From an uncultured Oscillospiraceae bacterium (lineage in GTDB: Bacteria; Bacillota; Clostridia; Oscillospirales; Oscillospiraceae): DNA of 28,617 nt. The translations under genes and the position numbers were made by a program. The notes under the pieces were generated by a model. That model did not search any database. It was not told the origin of the DNA and was given only the letters and a program-made list of their open reading frames with translations. The stretch spans positions 1 to 28,617 of the forward strand of contig CAJUOA010000032.1 in NCBI GenBank assembly GCA_910587785.1, written 5' to 3'. Numbering within the stretch: position 1 is the stretch's first letter; every line of letters starts with the position of its first letter. Shown here piece by piece: positions 7,147 through 14,917 of this stretch.

Positions 7147-7668
7147 CTAGAGATAGCGCCGGACTGTGCGCATATAGTCCAGGTAGGCGGCGCCGAATGT
7201 CTCGACACACCACCGCTCCTCGGCCAAAATGATCCAGTGGCAGGATATCTGGAAGAGGGCGAGGATCACCAGGAAGGCCGCAGAGCGGGAAAGGAGCGCC
7301 ATCCCCAGAAAGCAGACAAAATACGCCGCATACATTGGATTGCGGGAATAGCGGTACATCCCGCCGGTGTTGACGCCGGACGCCGCCGGTGCAGAGAAAC
7401 TGATAATCGAGGCCGCGCAGAGGACCAGTCCGCCCGCATAGCAGAGAAGTCCGAGGGAAAACAAGGCTGTGCTCTCCCTGCTGACCCGGAGGAAGGGGGA
7501 GTGCAGGATCAGCGCGGCGGTGGAGAGCTGGTAGACCCAGTACGCCGCCTTTTCAGGCCCCCGCATGGGGGCAAATTGGGCCGCCCGGCGCACAGCGCTC
7601 TTATCCAGACAGGACATCAGGCCGAAACGGATCAGGAAAAAGGGGACCCAGAGAAAGAAACAGTTCAT
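7147..7668 (-). CDS. Isoprenylcysteine carboxyl methyltransferase / phospholipid methyltransferase family membrane protein
   Basis: Small integral membrane S-adenosylmethionine-dependent methyltransferase-like protein of 173 residues. The family signature is at the carboxyl end: GGMYRYSRNPMYAAYFVCFL, then HWIILAEERWCVETFGAAYL and DYMRTVRRYL, matching the ICMT/PEMT pattern (R-x-P-x-Y, then EE, then F/Y..Y). About four to five membrane segments. A Shine-Dalgarno TTCGGAGGACGGCT precedes the ATG, 20 bases after the stop of the beta-lactamase-fold gene, so the two form an operon. Bacterial members act on lipids, small molecules or prenylated cysteines; the substrate here is unknown. Confidence 0.85.
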   Translation of the reverse strand: MNCFFLWVPFFLIRFGLMSCLDKSAVRRAAQFAPMRGPEKAAYWVYQLSTAALILHSPFLRVSRESTALFSLGLLCYAGGLVLCAASIISFSAPAASGVNTGGMYRYSRNPMYAAYFVCFLGMALLSRSAAFLVILALFQISCHWIILAEERWCVETFGAAYLDYMRTVRRYL

Positions 7669-7688
7669 AGCCGTCCTCCGAATACGCT

Positions 7689-9425
7689 TTACCTGCCCTC
7701 TCCCCGAAACACGATCTCCGGCGAGAGCAATTGAAGGGTCTTGTAGAGCAGGTAATCCTCCTCCGTGCCCCCCGCGGCTACCAGGAGCAGGGGGCGGGTC
7801 AGCCCGGACTGGGCGGCGGCTTGCAGCTTGCGGAACACGTAGGGCACGCCGGGGGTCTCGCTCTGCCGGAGGAGGAGCCCGTCCCCCTCCGCCACCAGCT
7901 TCAGGGTGCGCACGCAGGGGGTCTCCAGAAAGTCCATGCGGATATAGAACACCGGCCGCTCCTCCTCGTCGTGGGTGAAGCGGCCCAGGACCGCTGTGTG
8001 ATAGGCATTTCCCCGGAAATCCAGCTGACAGACCTGGGGCACACCCAGACCCACGGGGAAGCGGTAGACCGCGTCCCGCTCCCGGTAGATGAGCTCCGGC
8101 AGGTCCCCCCGGACGCTGACGGCAAGGGAGGTGACCCCGGCGGTGTAGTTGTTGTGGAGGGCCTGGAGCGCCACCGGCAGGAGTCCGGCGGAGACCGCTT
8201 TCGGCTCTGCGGCGGCGAAGCTCCGCTGGAGGAAGGGGGCCGTGAGGGCCTGGTCCTGTCCGGCGATGGTCTGGGGTTCCAGGCGGTAGGCGGAGAGGGC
8301 GCTCGCCGTCTCCTCCAGCTCCCGCCGGGCGTCAGGATCCGGCTCCAGGCGGTCGGGGAAGGCGCCGCCGAAGTAGCGGCTGACCATCTCAAAGTACCGG
8401 CTCTCCTGGAAATCCGTGTCCGCCCCTGCGTTGGTCACCAGCAGAATGCCGCTGTCCCGGAAGCCCAGCACGTTCTGCCCCAGCATCCCGTTGAAGAGGA
8501 AGGTGTTCTCCCTGCGGCCCACCCAGATGTGGTAGCCGTAGTTGAAATCGCCGGTGGTCTCCGGCGGGACGGCGTGGGCGGTGAGTGCGGCGTCCAGGTA
8601 CGTCTGGGACAAGAGGCGCTCCCCCTGCCAAAGACCGCCGTCCAGCACCAGCTGACCCAGCTTGGCCATGTCCTCCGGGCGGATATAGAACCCCCAGCCG
8701 CCCTTGTCGATCCCCGCCGGACAGGTCTCCCACAGGGTGTCCGTGATGCCCAGGGGGGCGAAGAGCCGCTCCCGCACCAGCTGGTGGACGCCCTTGCCGG
8801 CTTTGAGGGCGATGATGGCAGAGAGGATATAGGAGTTGAGGCTGTTGTAGAGGAAATCCGTCCCCGGCTCTCCCCGGACGGAGGCGTTCAGGAACCGGCG
8901 CACCCAGTCCGCCTCGGTGAGGGCCTCCGCCTCAGAGAACTGGATCCCCGCCCGCATGGTGAGCAGGTGCTCCACCGTCAGGTCCTTCAGCCTCCGCCGG
9001 ACGGCCGGGGTGCAGAGGTCCCCAAAGATGTCCGCCACCTTCTCGGTGAGGCTCAGCACCCCATCGTCCACCAGCAGGCCCACCGCCAGGGACGTGACGC
9101 TTTTACAAGCGGAGAAGGTAGATTTGGCCGCACGCAGATCCTGGGAGCCGAAGGCGGCCTCACAGAGCACGCAGCCCCGCCGCAGGACCATCACGTCCTG
9201 CATATAGAGGGCCTTGTCCCGATCCAGCTCCTCCAGGAACTGCCGGATATGGCGGGAGGAAATACCCTGCTCCTCCGGCGCGCACCGGGGGAGGGGCTGT
9301 TCCGCCGGACGCAGGGGCAGGGCCCGCTTCTCCGCTCTGGGGGGAAGGAAGGGCTCCGTGGCGCTGCGAGGGTCGAGGATGCGCCCCAAAAGCTGGAGAG
9401 TGCGGCTTGCTGTGGTCAGATTCAT
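7689..9425 (-). CDS. Serine hydrolase, class C beta-lactamase fold (EstB/penicillin-binding-like)
   Basis: Cytosolic or unexported enzyme of 578 residues; no signal peptide is visible after MNLTTASRTLQLLGRIL. The SxxK motif is at S105-A-C-K108 (STFSACKSVTSLAVG), and the second-motif tyrosine lies in FLYNSLNSY (about Y193). GYHIWVGRR is in the place of the third (KTG-like) motif with glycine kept but lysine absent. After the roughly 330-residue beta-lactamase domain there is a carboxyl-terminal region of about 200 residues, rich in beta strands (VRGDLPELIYRERDAVYRFP, FYIRMDFLETPCVRTLKLV), as in some esterase-like members of this superfamily. The start at 9425 is chosen from AAAGGAGCAGTCT. It is promoted from 9459-9487 and co-transcribed with the methyltransferase gene. 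Resistance activity is not implied; esterase or D-amino-acid peptidase activity is as likely. Confidence 0.88.
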   Translation of the reverse strand: MNLTTASRTLQLLGRILDPRSATEPFLPPRAEKRALPLRPAEQPLPRCAPEEQGISSRHIRQFLEELDRDKALYMQDVMVLRRGCVLCEAAFGSQDLRAAKSTFSACKSVTSLAVGLLVDDGVLSLTEKVADIFGDLCTPAVRRRLKDLTVEHLLTMRAGIQFSEAEALTEADWVRRFLNASVRGEPGTDFLYNSLNSYILSAIIALKAGKGVHQLVRERLFAPLGITDTLWETCPAGIDKGGWGFYIRPEDMAKLGQLVLDGGLWQGERLLSQTYLDAALTAHAVPPETTGDFNYGYHIWVGRRENTFLFNGMLGQNVLGFRDSGILLVTNAGADTDFQESRYFEMVSRYFGGAFPDRLEPDPDARRELEETASALSAYRLEPQTIAGQDQALTAPFLQRSFAAAEPKAVSAGLLPVALQALHNNYTAGVTSLAVSVRGDLPELIYRERDAVYRFPVGLGVPQVCQLDFRGNAYHTAVLGRFTHDEEERPVFYIRMDFLETPCVRTLKLVAEGDGLLLRQSETPGVPYVFRKLQAAAQSGLTRPLLLVAAGGTEEDYLLYKTLQLLSPEIVFRGEGR

Positions 9426-9458
9426 AGACTGCTCCTTTGGCTCTGTTTTAGTGAGGAT

Positions 9459-9487
9459 ATCATACCATAGATGCTTGTCTGATTCAA
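9459..9487 (-). promoter_or_regulatory. Promoter of the beta-lactamase-fold / methyltransferase operon
   Basis: On the minus strand TTGAAT (9482-9487) and TATGAT (9459-9464) are 17 bases apart, about 34 bases upstream of the ATG at 9425. Confidence 0.75.
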
Positions 9488-9503
9488 GGGCCTTTATGCA
9501 GTA

Positions 9504-9538
9504 AAGGAGGGCCGGTACGCGCCGCACCGGCCCTCCTT
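9504..9538 (-). terminator. Intrinsic terminator after the Xaa-Pro aminopeptidase gene
   Basis: AAGGAGGGCCGGT (9504-9516) and ACCGGCCCTCCTT (9526-9538) form a perfect 13-bp stem with a 9-base loop, about 30 bases after the aminopeptidase stop on the minus strand. The tail is short in T (TTTACTG), so strength depends on the stable stem. Confidence 0.75.
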
Positions 9539-9567
9539 AGGGATAAAATGCTGTTTTCTGCGGGAGA

Positions 9568-10821
9568 TCAGGCCATCAGGGCCTCGATCTCCTCAATGCG
9601 CAGCAGGCGGTCGCCGATGATGTCCTCCGCCGCGCCCTCGGTGACGAGGATGTCATTCTCCAGGCGGATGCCGATGCCCTCCTCGGCCACGTAGAGGCCG
9701 GGCTCGCAGCTGACCACCATGCCCGGCTCATAGACCGTGCGGTCGATGGGGTCGTGGGTGTCGAGGCCCAGGGAGTGGGACACGCCGTGGTAGTAGTACT
9801 TGCCCACGTCGCTGTCGTCGTTGATGAGCTTCGCCGAGCGCAGGGCCTTCTTGTAGAAGTCCACCACCGCCTGCTGGGAGCCCCTGGTGGGCTCGCCGGG
9901 ACGCATCTTGTCCCGGGCGATGTCCATGGCCTCCAGGACGATGTTGTAGAGCTCCTTCTGCCGGTCGGAGTACTTGCCGCTGACGGGGAAGGTGCGGGAG
10001 ACGTCGGAGGAGTAGTAGCCGTACTCCGCGCCCAGGTCAAAGAGAACCAGGTCCCCGGCCTTGGCGGGGCAGTTGTTGTCGCTGTAGTGGAGCATCACCG
10101 CGTTCTCACCGGCGGCGGCGATGGTGGTGAAGCCCAGGCGCATCCCGGCGCGGGCCACGTAGTGCTCGAAATCCGCGGCCCACTGGTACTCGAACTCACC
10201 GGGCTTGGCGGTGCGGAGCATCTGCCGCAGGGCCTCAATGGTCACATCGCCGGCCTTGCGGATGCAGGCGACCTCCTCCGGCGTCTTGATGGCACGCAGG
10301 GAGGCGAGGAGCCGGGAGCAGCTCTTCACCTCGATGGCCGGGAACTTCTCCCGGATGCGCAGGGCGTACTGCTCCGCCGGGGTGGGGGCGGCGTTCATGC
10401 TCAGGCGGTCGAAGGCGAAGTAGACCCGCTCCACGCTGCTCATCATCCGGGAGGCGGAGAGCTGTCCGGCCACGTAGCGGTCCATGTCCTGCATGTACTT
10501 GACAGCGGAAGCGGCAAGGCCGCTCTTGGCGGAGGCCTCCTCCTTGGTGAGCATCTTGCCGTTCCACTTGATGAGGAACTCGTCGGGCTGGTCGATGAAG
10601 AGGGCCTCGGCGGAGCCGGTGGCGGTCTTGGTCAGCACCAGCCACACGTTCTCCGTCTCAATGCCGGTCAGGTAGTAGAAGTTGCGGTTGACCGAGAACG
10701 GGTGCATATTCTGGTCGTTGCTCTTCACCGGCAGGATGCCGGAGTGGAGGAGGACCACACTGCCCTCGTCCAGCTTCTCCAGAAACTTTTTCCGGTTCCC
10801 GGTGTAGAATTCTGCGTTCAT
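9568..10821 (-). CDS. pepP: Xaa-Pro aminopeptidase, M24B family
   Basis: Cytosolic dinuclear-metal peptidase that removes an amino-terminal residue before proline; 417 residues, the normal length. An amino-terminal AMP_N domain (NFYYLTGIETENVWLVL) precedes the creatinase-fold catalytic domain. The five metal ligands can be placed at about D262 and D273 (LVLFDLGAEYGYYSSDVSRT), H349 (YHGVSHSLGLDTHD), E373 (SCEPGLY) and E387 (IRLENDILV). The start at 10821 has AAAGGAGAAACGAGCT before it. It lies 43 bases after the yitT stop and is the last gene of the tnaA-yitT-pepP transcript, ending at the terminator at 9504-9538. Together with the lyase gene this suggests use of peptide-derived amino acids. 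Confidence 0.95.
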   Translation of the reverse strand: MNAEFYTGNRKKFLEKLDEGSVVLLHSGILPVKSNDQNMHPFSVNRNFYYLTGIETENVWLVLTKTATGSAEALFIDQPDEFLIKWNGKMLTKEEASAKSGLAASAVKYMQDMDRYVAGQLSASRMMSSVERVYFAFDRLSMNAAPTPAEQYALRIREKFPAIEVKSCSRLLASLRAIKTPEEVACIRKAGDVTIEALRQMLRTAKPGEFEYQWAADFEHYVARAGMRLGFTTIAAAGENAVMLHYSDNNCPAKAGDLVLFDLGAEYGYYSSDVSRTFPVSGKYSDRQKELYNIVLEAMDIARDKMRPGEPTRGSQQAVVDFYKKALRSAKLINDDSDVGKYYYHGVSHSLGLDTHDPIDRTVYEPGMVVSCEPGLYVAEEGIGIRLENDILVTEGAAEDIIGDRLLRIEEIEALMA

Positions 10822-10864
10822 AGCTCGTTTCTCCTTTAGATATATAAATTTTGGGGAAAACAGA

Positions 10865-11719
10865 TCAACGGCGGCCCGGCTTGGGCTGGTAGGACACGGA
10901 CCCCACCGCGTATACGGTGACGAAGGCCTTGGGGTCCACCTTCTCCACATGGTCCATGAGGGCGGTGTACTCGTGCTTGTCCACGATGACCACCAGCTCC
11001 CGGCGGGGCTTCATGTCGTAGGCACCGATGGCGTCGTAGATGGTGGCGCCGCTGTGGAGTTCACTGAGGATGTAGGAGCGCAGCTCCTCCACCTTGTCGG
11101 AGAGGATGCACACGCGGCGCTTCTGCTCGAAGCCGAAGATGAAGTGGTCCAGCACGATGCCGCCCAGGTAGGTGCCCAGGACGCTGAGGGCCACGGTCTT
11201 CACGTCGGGGTTGATGAACACGGAGCATACCGCCACGCACATCCCCGCCAGGGCCACGGCCTTGCCCAGCTCGATGCGGAAGAACTTGTTGAGGAGCTTG
11301 CCCACGATGTCCAGCCCCCCGGAGGAGGCGTTGTGGGTGAAGAGGATGGCCTGCCCCACGCTGACCACAAAGAGGTAGCAGACCATGTCCACGAAGACGT
11401 CGCCCATGATGGACGGCTGGTCAGGGAAGACCCGCTCGAAAATGGCCAGGAACACCGGGATGACGACAGAGGTGTAGACAGTCTTCACGCCGAAGTCCCG
11501 CCCGATGAGGAGGAAGCCCAGCAGCAGCAGGCCCACGTTGAGGATCAGGGTGATGGTGGAGACAGCCAGGGGGATGAACTTGCTCAGGATGATGGCCAGG
11601 CCCGAGATACTGCCCACGGACAGGCCGCTGGGGATGAGCAGGAAGTACACCCCCGCGGCGCAGATGGCGGTACCCAGAGTGATCATGAAGAAGTCCAGAA
11701 ATTTATTGCGCAGTTCCAT
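10865..11719 (-). CDS. YitT family membrane protein (DUF161 + DUF2179)
   Basis: Protein of 284 residues with five or six membrane segments in the first 200 residues (ITLGTAICAAGVYFLLIP, AVSTITLILNVGLLLLGFLL, VYTSVVIPVFLAIF, MVCYLFVVSVGQAILF, AVALAGMCVAVCSVFI). A soluble carboxyl-terminal DUF2179 domain follows (KVEELRSYILSELHSGATIY, then VIVDKHEYTALMDHVEKVDP), which folds like a small ligand-sensing domain. The start at 11719 follows GAAGGAGGAACGTCACG. The start lies 21 bases after the tnaA-like stop, so it is co-transcribed with it. The function of YitT proteins is not established; transport of a small molecule is the usual guess. Being between an amino-acid lyase and a peptidase makes an amino-acid or product transporter an attractive but unproven idea. 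Confidence 0.93.
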   Translation of the reverse strand: MELRNKFLDFFMITLGTAICAAGVYFLLIPSGLSVGSISGLAIILSKFIPLAVSTITLILNVGLLLLGFLLIGRDFGVKTVYTSVVIPVFLAIFERVFPDQPSIMGDVFVDMVCYLFVVSVGQAILFTHNASSGGLDIVGKLLNKFFRIELGKAVALAGMCVAVCSVFINPDVKTVALSVLGTYLGGIVLDHFIFGFEQKRRVCILSDKVEELRSYILSELHSGATIYDAIGAYDMKPRRELVVIVDKHEYTALMDHVEKVDPKAFVTVYAVGSVSYQPKPGRR

Positions 11720-11740
11720 CGTGACGTTCCTCCTTCTCAC

Positions 11741-13384
11741 CTATGCCGGATCGCCGTTGGGGTAGGGCTCCAGGAAGGCGTGGAAGTGGCGCATGGGCAG
11801 GGTGCGTCCGCTGACGATGCGGATGTTGGGGATGGTCTCCCGGTCCTCGTAGAGGGCCTTCACCGCCGCGATGACGTAGTCCAGGTGCTCCCGGCTGAGC
11901 TGACTGCGGTTGACGGCGAAGCGGACTACGTTGCAGACCTCCGCCTGCTGTTCCGGCGTCTTGAGGTCGTACTCCATGGAGTAGTCCCCCAGCTCCGAGG
12001 TGCGGATGCCGTAGCGCCGGATGAGCTCCACGCTGAAGCCCTGGCCGGCGAAGGTATCATGCCCCCGCTTGCCGTCGAAGAATTCATCCATGTTGATGTA
12101 CACACCGTGGCCCCCGGCGGGGAGGACCACGCCCTTCACCCCGGCCTTGTAGAAGCCCTGGGCCAGGTACTCGCACTGCTTGACCCGCTCGTCCAGGTAG
12201 TTGAAATCCAGGCACTCATAGAGCCCGGCGGCCAGGGCCATGATGTCCCGGCCCGACATGCCGCCATAGGAGTCGTTGCCGTAGCAGGAGATCTGCTTGA
12301 CCTTCAGCTGGATGCCCACGTCGTTTTTCACGGTGCCGTCGTCGTTGAAGTCGGAGAAGTTCTTCCAGAAGAGCCCCCTGTCCCGGAAAGCCAGGATGCC
12401 GCCCATATTGGCGTGGCCGTCCTTCTTGAGGGAGGCGGTGAAGCCGTCGCAGTAGGAGAACATCTCCTTAGAGATTTCGGCGATGGACTTGTCCGCGTAG
12501 CCGGGCTCGTTGACCTTGATGAAGTAGGCGTTCTCCGCCCAGCGGGCGGCGTCCAGCATGTAGGGGATGCCGTACTTGTGGGCGATGCGGCTGGACTCCC
12601 GGAGGTTCGCCATGGACACCGGCTGGCCGCAGACGGTGTTGTTGGTGATGGTGGTGTAGACCAGGGGCACGTTCTCCGGCCCCAGCTTCTCGATGAGCGC
12701 CTCCAGCTTCTTGGTGTCCATGTTGCCCTTGAAGGGGTTCTTCTCATATTTCCCGCCCTCCGGGACCTCCCAGAGGAGCGCCTTATCGTAGAGGTTCCGG
12801 GGGATGGAGCCCATCTGCTTGATATTGCCCTCGGTGGTGTCGAAGTGGCCGTTGGAGGGGATGGTGAACTGCCTGCCCGGGAAGCGCTGCCCCAGGATTT
12901 TCCGCACCATCTCAAAGAGCACGCTCTCCGCCGCCCGCCCCTGAGGGAGGAGGAAGGCGTTGGGCCGCTCCATCTGGGCCGCGCCTCCGTTGAAGAGCCC
13001 GCCCGCGTACTCGCAGAGGTAGAGTTCGTCCATCATCCTGTCGATGTCCGTGCAGTTGGTGCGGATAAGGTCGATGGCCCGCTTCTGGCCATCCCCCCGC
13101 TCGAAGGCGTCCCGCATGGCCTCCAGCAGGACGTAGTAGCCCCGGTTCCGCCCGTAGGACTCGTCCCCCAGCATGAGGGCGGACCACTGCACGTCCGTCA
13201 TGGCGGTGGTGCCGGAGTCGGAGAGCATATCCACGGTGAGCATCCCGGCGGGGAAGGCGAACTCGTTGTAGTGGGTGGCCTTGAGGGCCCGTTCCCGCTG
13301 AGCCACGGTGACCTCAGGGATGTTGCGTTTGACGTAGGCGAAGGAGCTGGGCCTCTCGACAGGCAGGGGATAGTTGTTTTTCAT
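11741..13384 (-). CDS. tnaA: Tryptophanase / tyrosine phenol-lyase family beta-eliminating lyase, long form
   Basis: PLP-dependent enzyme that splits an aromatic (or similar) amino acid into pyruvate, ammonia and indole or phenol. It is 547 residues against about 460-470 for E. coli TnaA and TPL. Family features: GDESYGRNRGYY (PLP/substrate tyrosine), TTITNNTVCGQPVSMANL, LDAARWAENAYFIK (PLP aspartate in LDAAR), and the Schiff-base region TASLKKDGHANMGGILAF (lysine pair at about 320-321). Between GYYVLLEAM (E. coli GSRSYYALAES) and LLPQGRAAES (E. coli THQGRGAEQ) there are about 50 extra residues (roughly 93-142) that include RTNCTDIDRMMDELYLCEY. The start at 13384 has TGGAGGTAACTTT before it, and that Shine-Dalgarno can be buried in a leader hairpin. 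First gene of tnaA-yitT-pepP. Substrate choice between tryptophan, tyrosine or another amino acid cannot be settled from sequence alone. Confidence 0.88.
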   Translation of the reverse strand: MKNNYPLPVERPSSFAYVKRNIPEVTVAQRERALKATHYNEFAFPAGMLTVDMLSDSGTTAMTDVQWSALMLGDESYGRNRGYYVLLEAMRDAFERGDGQKRAIDLIRTNCTDIDRMMDELYLCEYAGGLFNGGAAQMERPNAFLLPQGRAAESVLFEMVRKILGQRFPGRQFTIPSNGHFDTTEGNIKQMGSIPRNLYDKALLWEVPEGGKYEKNPFKGNMDTKKLEALIEKLGPENVPLVYTTITNNTVCGQPVSMANLRESSRIAHKYGIPYMLDAARWAENAYFIKVNEPGYADKSIAEISKEMFSYCDGFTASLKKDGHANMGGILAFRDRGLFWKNFSDFNDDGTVKNDVGIQLKVKQISCYGNDSYGGMSGRDIMALAAGLYECLDFNYLDERVKQCEYLAQGFYKAGVKGVVLPAGGHGVYINMDEFFDGKRGHDTFAGQGFSVELIRRYGIRTSELGDYSMEYDLKTPEQQAEVCNVVRFAVNRSQLSREHLDYVIAAVKALYEDRETIPNIRIVSGRTLPMRHFHAFLEPYPNGDPA

Positions 13385-13389
13385 AAAGT

Positions 13390-13431
13390 TACCTCCAGAT
13401 TCGGCGCAGTGCGCCCTTTGTTGTGGAGGTA
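13390..13431 (-). promoter_or_regulatory. Leader hairpin that can sequester the tnaA ribosome binding site
   Basis: In the tnaA mRNA the Shine-Dalgarno stretch UGGAGGUA (complement of 13390-13397) is perfectly complementary to UACCUCCA (complement of 13424-13431). The 26-base loop holds its own 5-bp hairpin GGCGC/GCGCC (13403-13407 with 13411-13415). A separate upstream hairpin AGCCGC/GCGGCT lies at 13446-13462. The stem would mask the whole anti-SD-binding region, so translation may be controlled by unfolding. The pairing is seen directly; regulation is inferred. Confidence 0.6.
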
Positions 13432-13516
13432 CCCCGGTCATCGACAGCCGCTGAGGGCGGCTTCTTCGACTGGCGGACAGTACCACGGCCAAAATGGTTC
13501 CCACGGTGATATGCCT

Positions 13517-13545
13517 AGTCTATCACCCCAAGTCCTTCCTGTCAA
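13517..13545 (-). promoter_or_regulatory. Promoter of the tnaA-yitT-pepP operon
   Basis: On the minus strand TTGACA (13540-13545) and TAGACT (13517-13522) are 17 bases apart. Transcription would start near 13510, leaving a leader of about 125 bases before the tnaA ATG. Confidence 0.75.
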
Positions 13546-13604
13546 TATGGACAAAGCAGGAGAGAGAAATATCCGCAGTTCTGGTTTTTTTCCAAAAAAC
13601 CACC

Positions 13605-13633
13605 TTGCAAAACACGTCCATTTCTTGTATAAT
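13605..13633 (+). promoter_or_regulatory. Promoter of the codB-codA operon
   Basis: TTGCAA (13605-13610) and a perfect TATAAT (13628-13633) with a 17-base spacer, about 43 bases before the codB ATG. It is divergent from the tnaA promoter, with about 60 bases between the two -35 boxes. Confidence 0.82.
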
Positions 13634-13675
13634 ACGTTGAACGCGGTTCTCAAAAATGAATAAGGAGGCGGCACT

Positions 13676-14917
13676 ATGGCACAAAAGACAAGCCCGCGCG
13701 GGGGCGCGGCGGACGACTACTCCCTGGAAGCAGTCCCATCGGAGGCCCGGAAGGGGTTTTGGAGCATGTTCGTGGTGATGATGGGGTTCACCTTCTTCTC
13801 CGCGAGCATGAGCGTGGGGGCCAAGCTGGGCAACGGCCTGGACCTGGGCGGTTTCGCGTGGGCGGTGGTCATCGGGGGCATCATCCTGGGGGCCTACACC
13901 GGGGCACTGGCCTACATCGGCTGTGACACGGGGCTGACATTGGACCTCCTGGCCCGGCGGTGCTTCGGTACGGCGGGGTCAAAGCTGGCGTCGGTCCTCA
14001 TCGCCTTCACCCAGATCGGATGGTTTGGGGTCGGGGTGGCCATGTTTGCCATCCCGGCGGCGGAGCTCCTGGGGGTCCCGCCGGTGCTGCTGGTGCTCAT
14101 CGCCGGTGCCTGCATGACCGCCTCGGCCTACTTCGGCATCAAGGCCCTCACGGTAATCAGCGCCGTCTCCGTGCCCCTCATCGCGGCGCTGGGGGTATAT
14201 TCGATGGTCCTCTCCGCCGTGGAGGGCGGGGGCCTGGCGGCCATCTTTGCCAGGTCCTCGGGGGAGCTGACGGTCCTCGCAGGGGTGGGGCTGGTGATCG
14301 GCTCCTTCGTCAGCGGCGGAACCGCCACGCCCAACTTCGTCCGCTTCGCCAAAAACAACGCGGCAGCGGTGAGCACCACCGTCACTGCCTTCTTCCTGGG
14401 CAACTCCCTGATGTTCGCCTTCGGCGCGGTGGGGGGCGCCTTCACCGGAAAGGATGACATCTTTTACGTCATGATCGCCCAGGGTCTGGCCATCCCGGCC
14501 CTGATCGTGCTGGGGGCCAACATCTGGACCACCAACAATAACGCCCTCTACACCGGCGGCCTGGGCCTGACGAACATTACAGGGCTCCGGCAGAAGCCCA
14601 TGGTCCTGGTCTCCGGGGCGGTGGGGACGGTGGCCGCCATCTGGCTCTACAACAACTTCGTCGGATGGCTGAACTTCCTCAACGCCACCCTGCCCCCTGT
14701 GGGCGCTATCGTCATGCTGGACTATTTCATCCACCGCACCGCCTACCGGGCCGGGGAGGAGCCGAAGCACAGCGTCCACTGGGGCTCCATTGCAGGCGTG
14801 GTACTGGGGGCGCTGGTGGGGAACTTCGTGCCTGCGGGCATCGCGTCCATCAACGCCATGGTCGCCGCCGGGGCCTGCTACCTCCTGGCGGACAAGCTGG
14901 TGTATGGGAAAAAATGA
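13676..14917 (+). CDS. codB: Cytosine permease (NCS1 family)
   Basis: Inner-membrane transporter importing cytosine with a cation; 413 residues and about twelve membrane segments, as in E. coli CodB. NCS1 features are visible: an early GFTFFSASMSVGAKLGNGL, AYIGCDTGLTLDLLARRCFG, TQIGWFGVGVAMFAIP, a TATPNFVRFAKN stretch and a late TTNNNALYTGGLGLTNITG (the asparagine/threonine-rich segment typical of CodB-like proteins). The start at 13676 has AATAAGGAGGCGGCACT before it. The stop overlaps the next start (ATGA), and codA lies two genes on, so the assignment as a cytosine transporter is well supported by context. Confidence 0.94.
   Translation: MAQKTSPRGGAADDYSLEAVPSEARKGFWSMFVVMMGFTFFSASMSVGAKLGNGLDLGGFAWAVVIGGIILGAYTGALAYIGCDTGLTLDLLARRCFGTAGSKLASVLIAFTQIGWFGVGVAMFAIPAAELLGVPPVLLVLIAGACMTASAYFGIKALTVISAVSVPLIAALGVYSMVLSAVEGGGLAAIFARSSGELTVLAGVGLVIGSFVSGGTATPNFVRFAKNNAAAVSTTVTAFFLGNSLMFAFGAVGGAFTGKDDIFYVMIAQGLAIPALIVLGANIWTTNNNALYTGGLGLTNITGLRQKPMVLVSGAVGTVAAIWLYNNFVGWLNFLNATLPPVGAIVMLDYFIHRTAYRAGEEPKHSVHWGSIAGVVLGALVGNFVPAGIASINAMVAAGACYLLADKLVYGKK

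Noticed and set aside
6178..7734. A 518-codon plus-strand frame opposite cutC and the methyltransferase gene.
   Set aside because: It covers a terminator, two minus-strand genes of known family and the cutC promoter, so it is an antisense shadow.
13385..13510. A TnaC-like tryptophan-sensing leader peptide in front of the tnaA-like gene.
   Set aside because: The leader has no short frame with its own Shine-Dalgarno and no tryptophan codon; its main open frame runs in phase into tnaA itself.
10949..13663. A 904-codon open frame on the plus strand, antisense to yitT and the tnaA-like gene.
   Set aside because: Its composition is an artefact of high-GC third positions opposite real genes; it overlaps two well-conserved proteins and has no family features.
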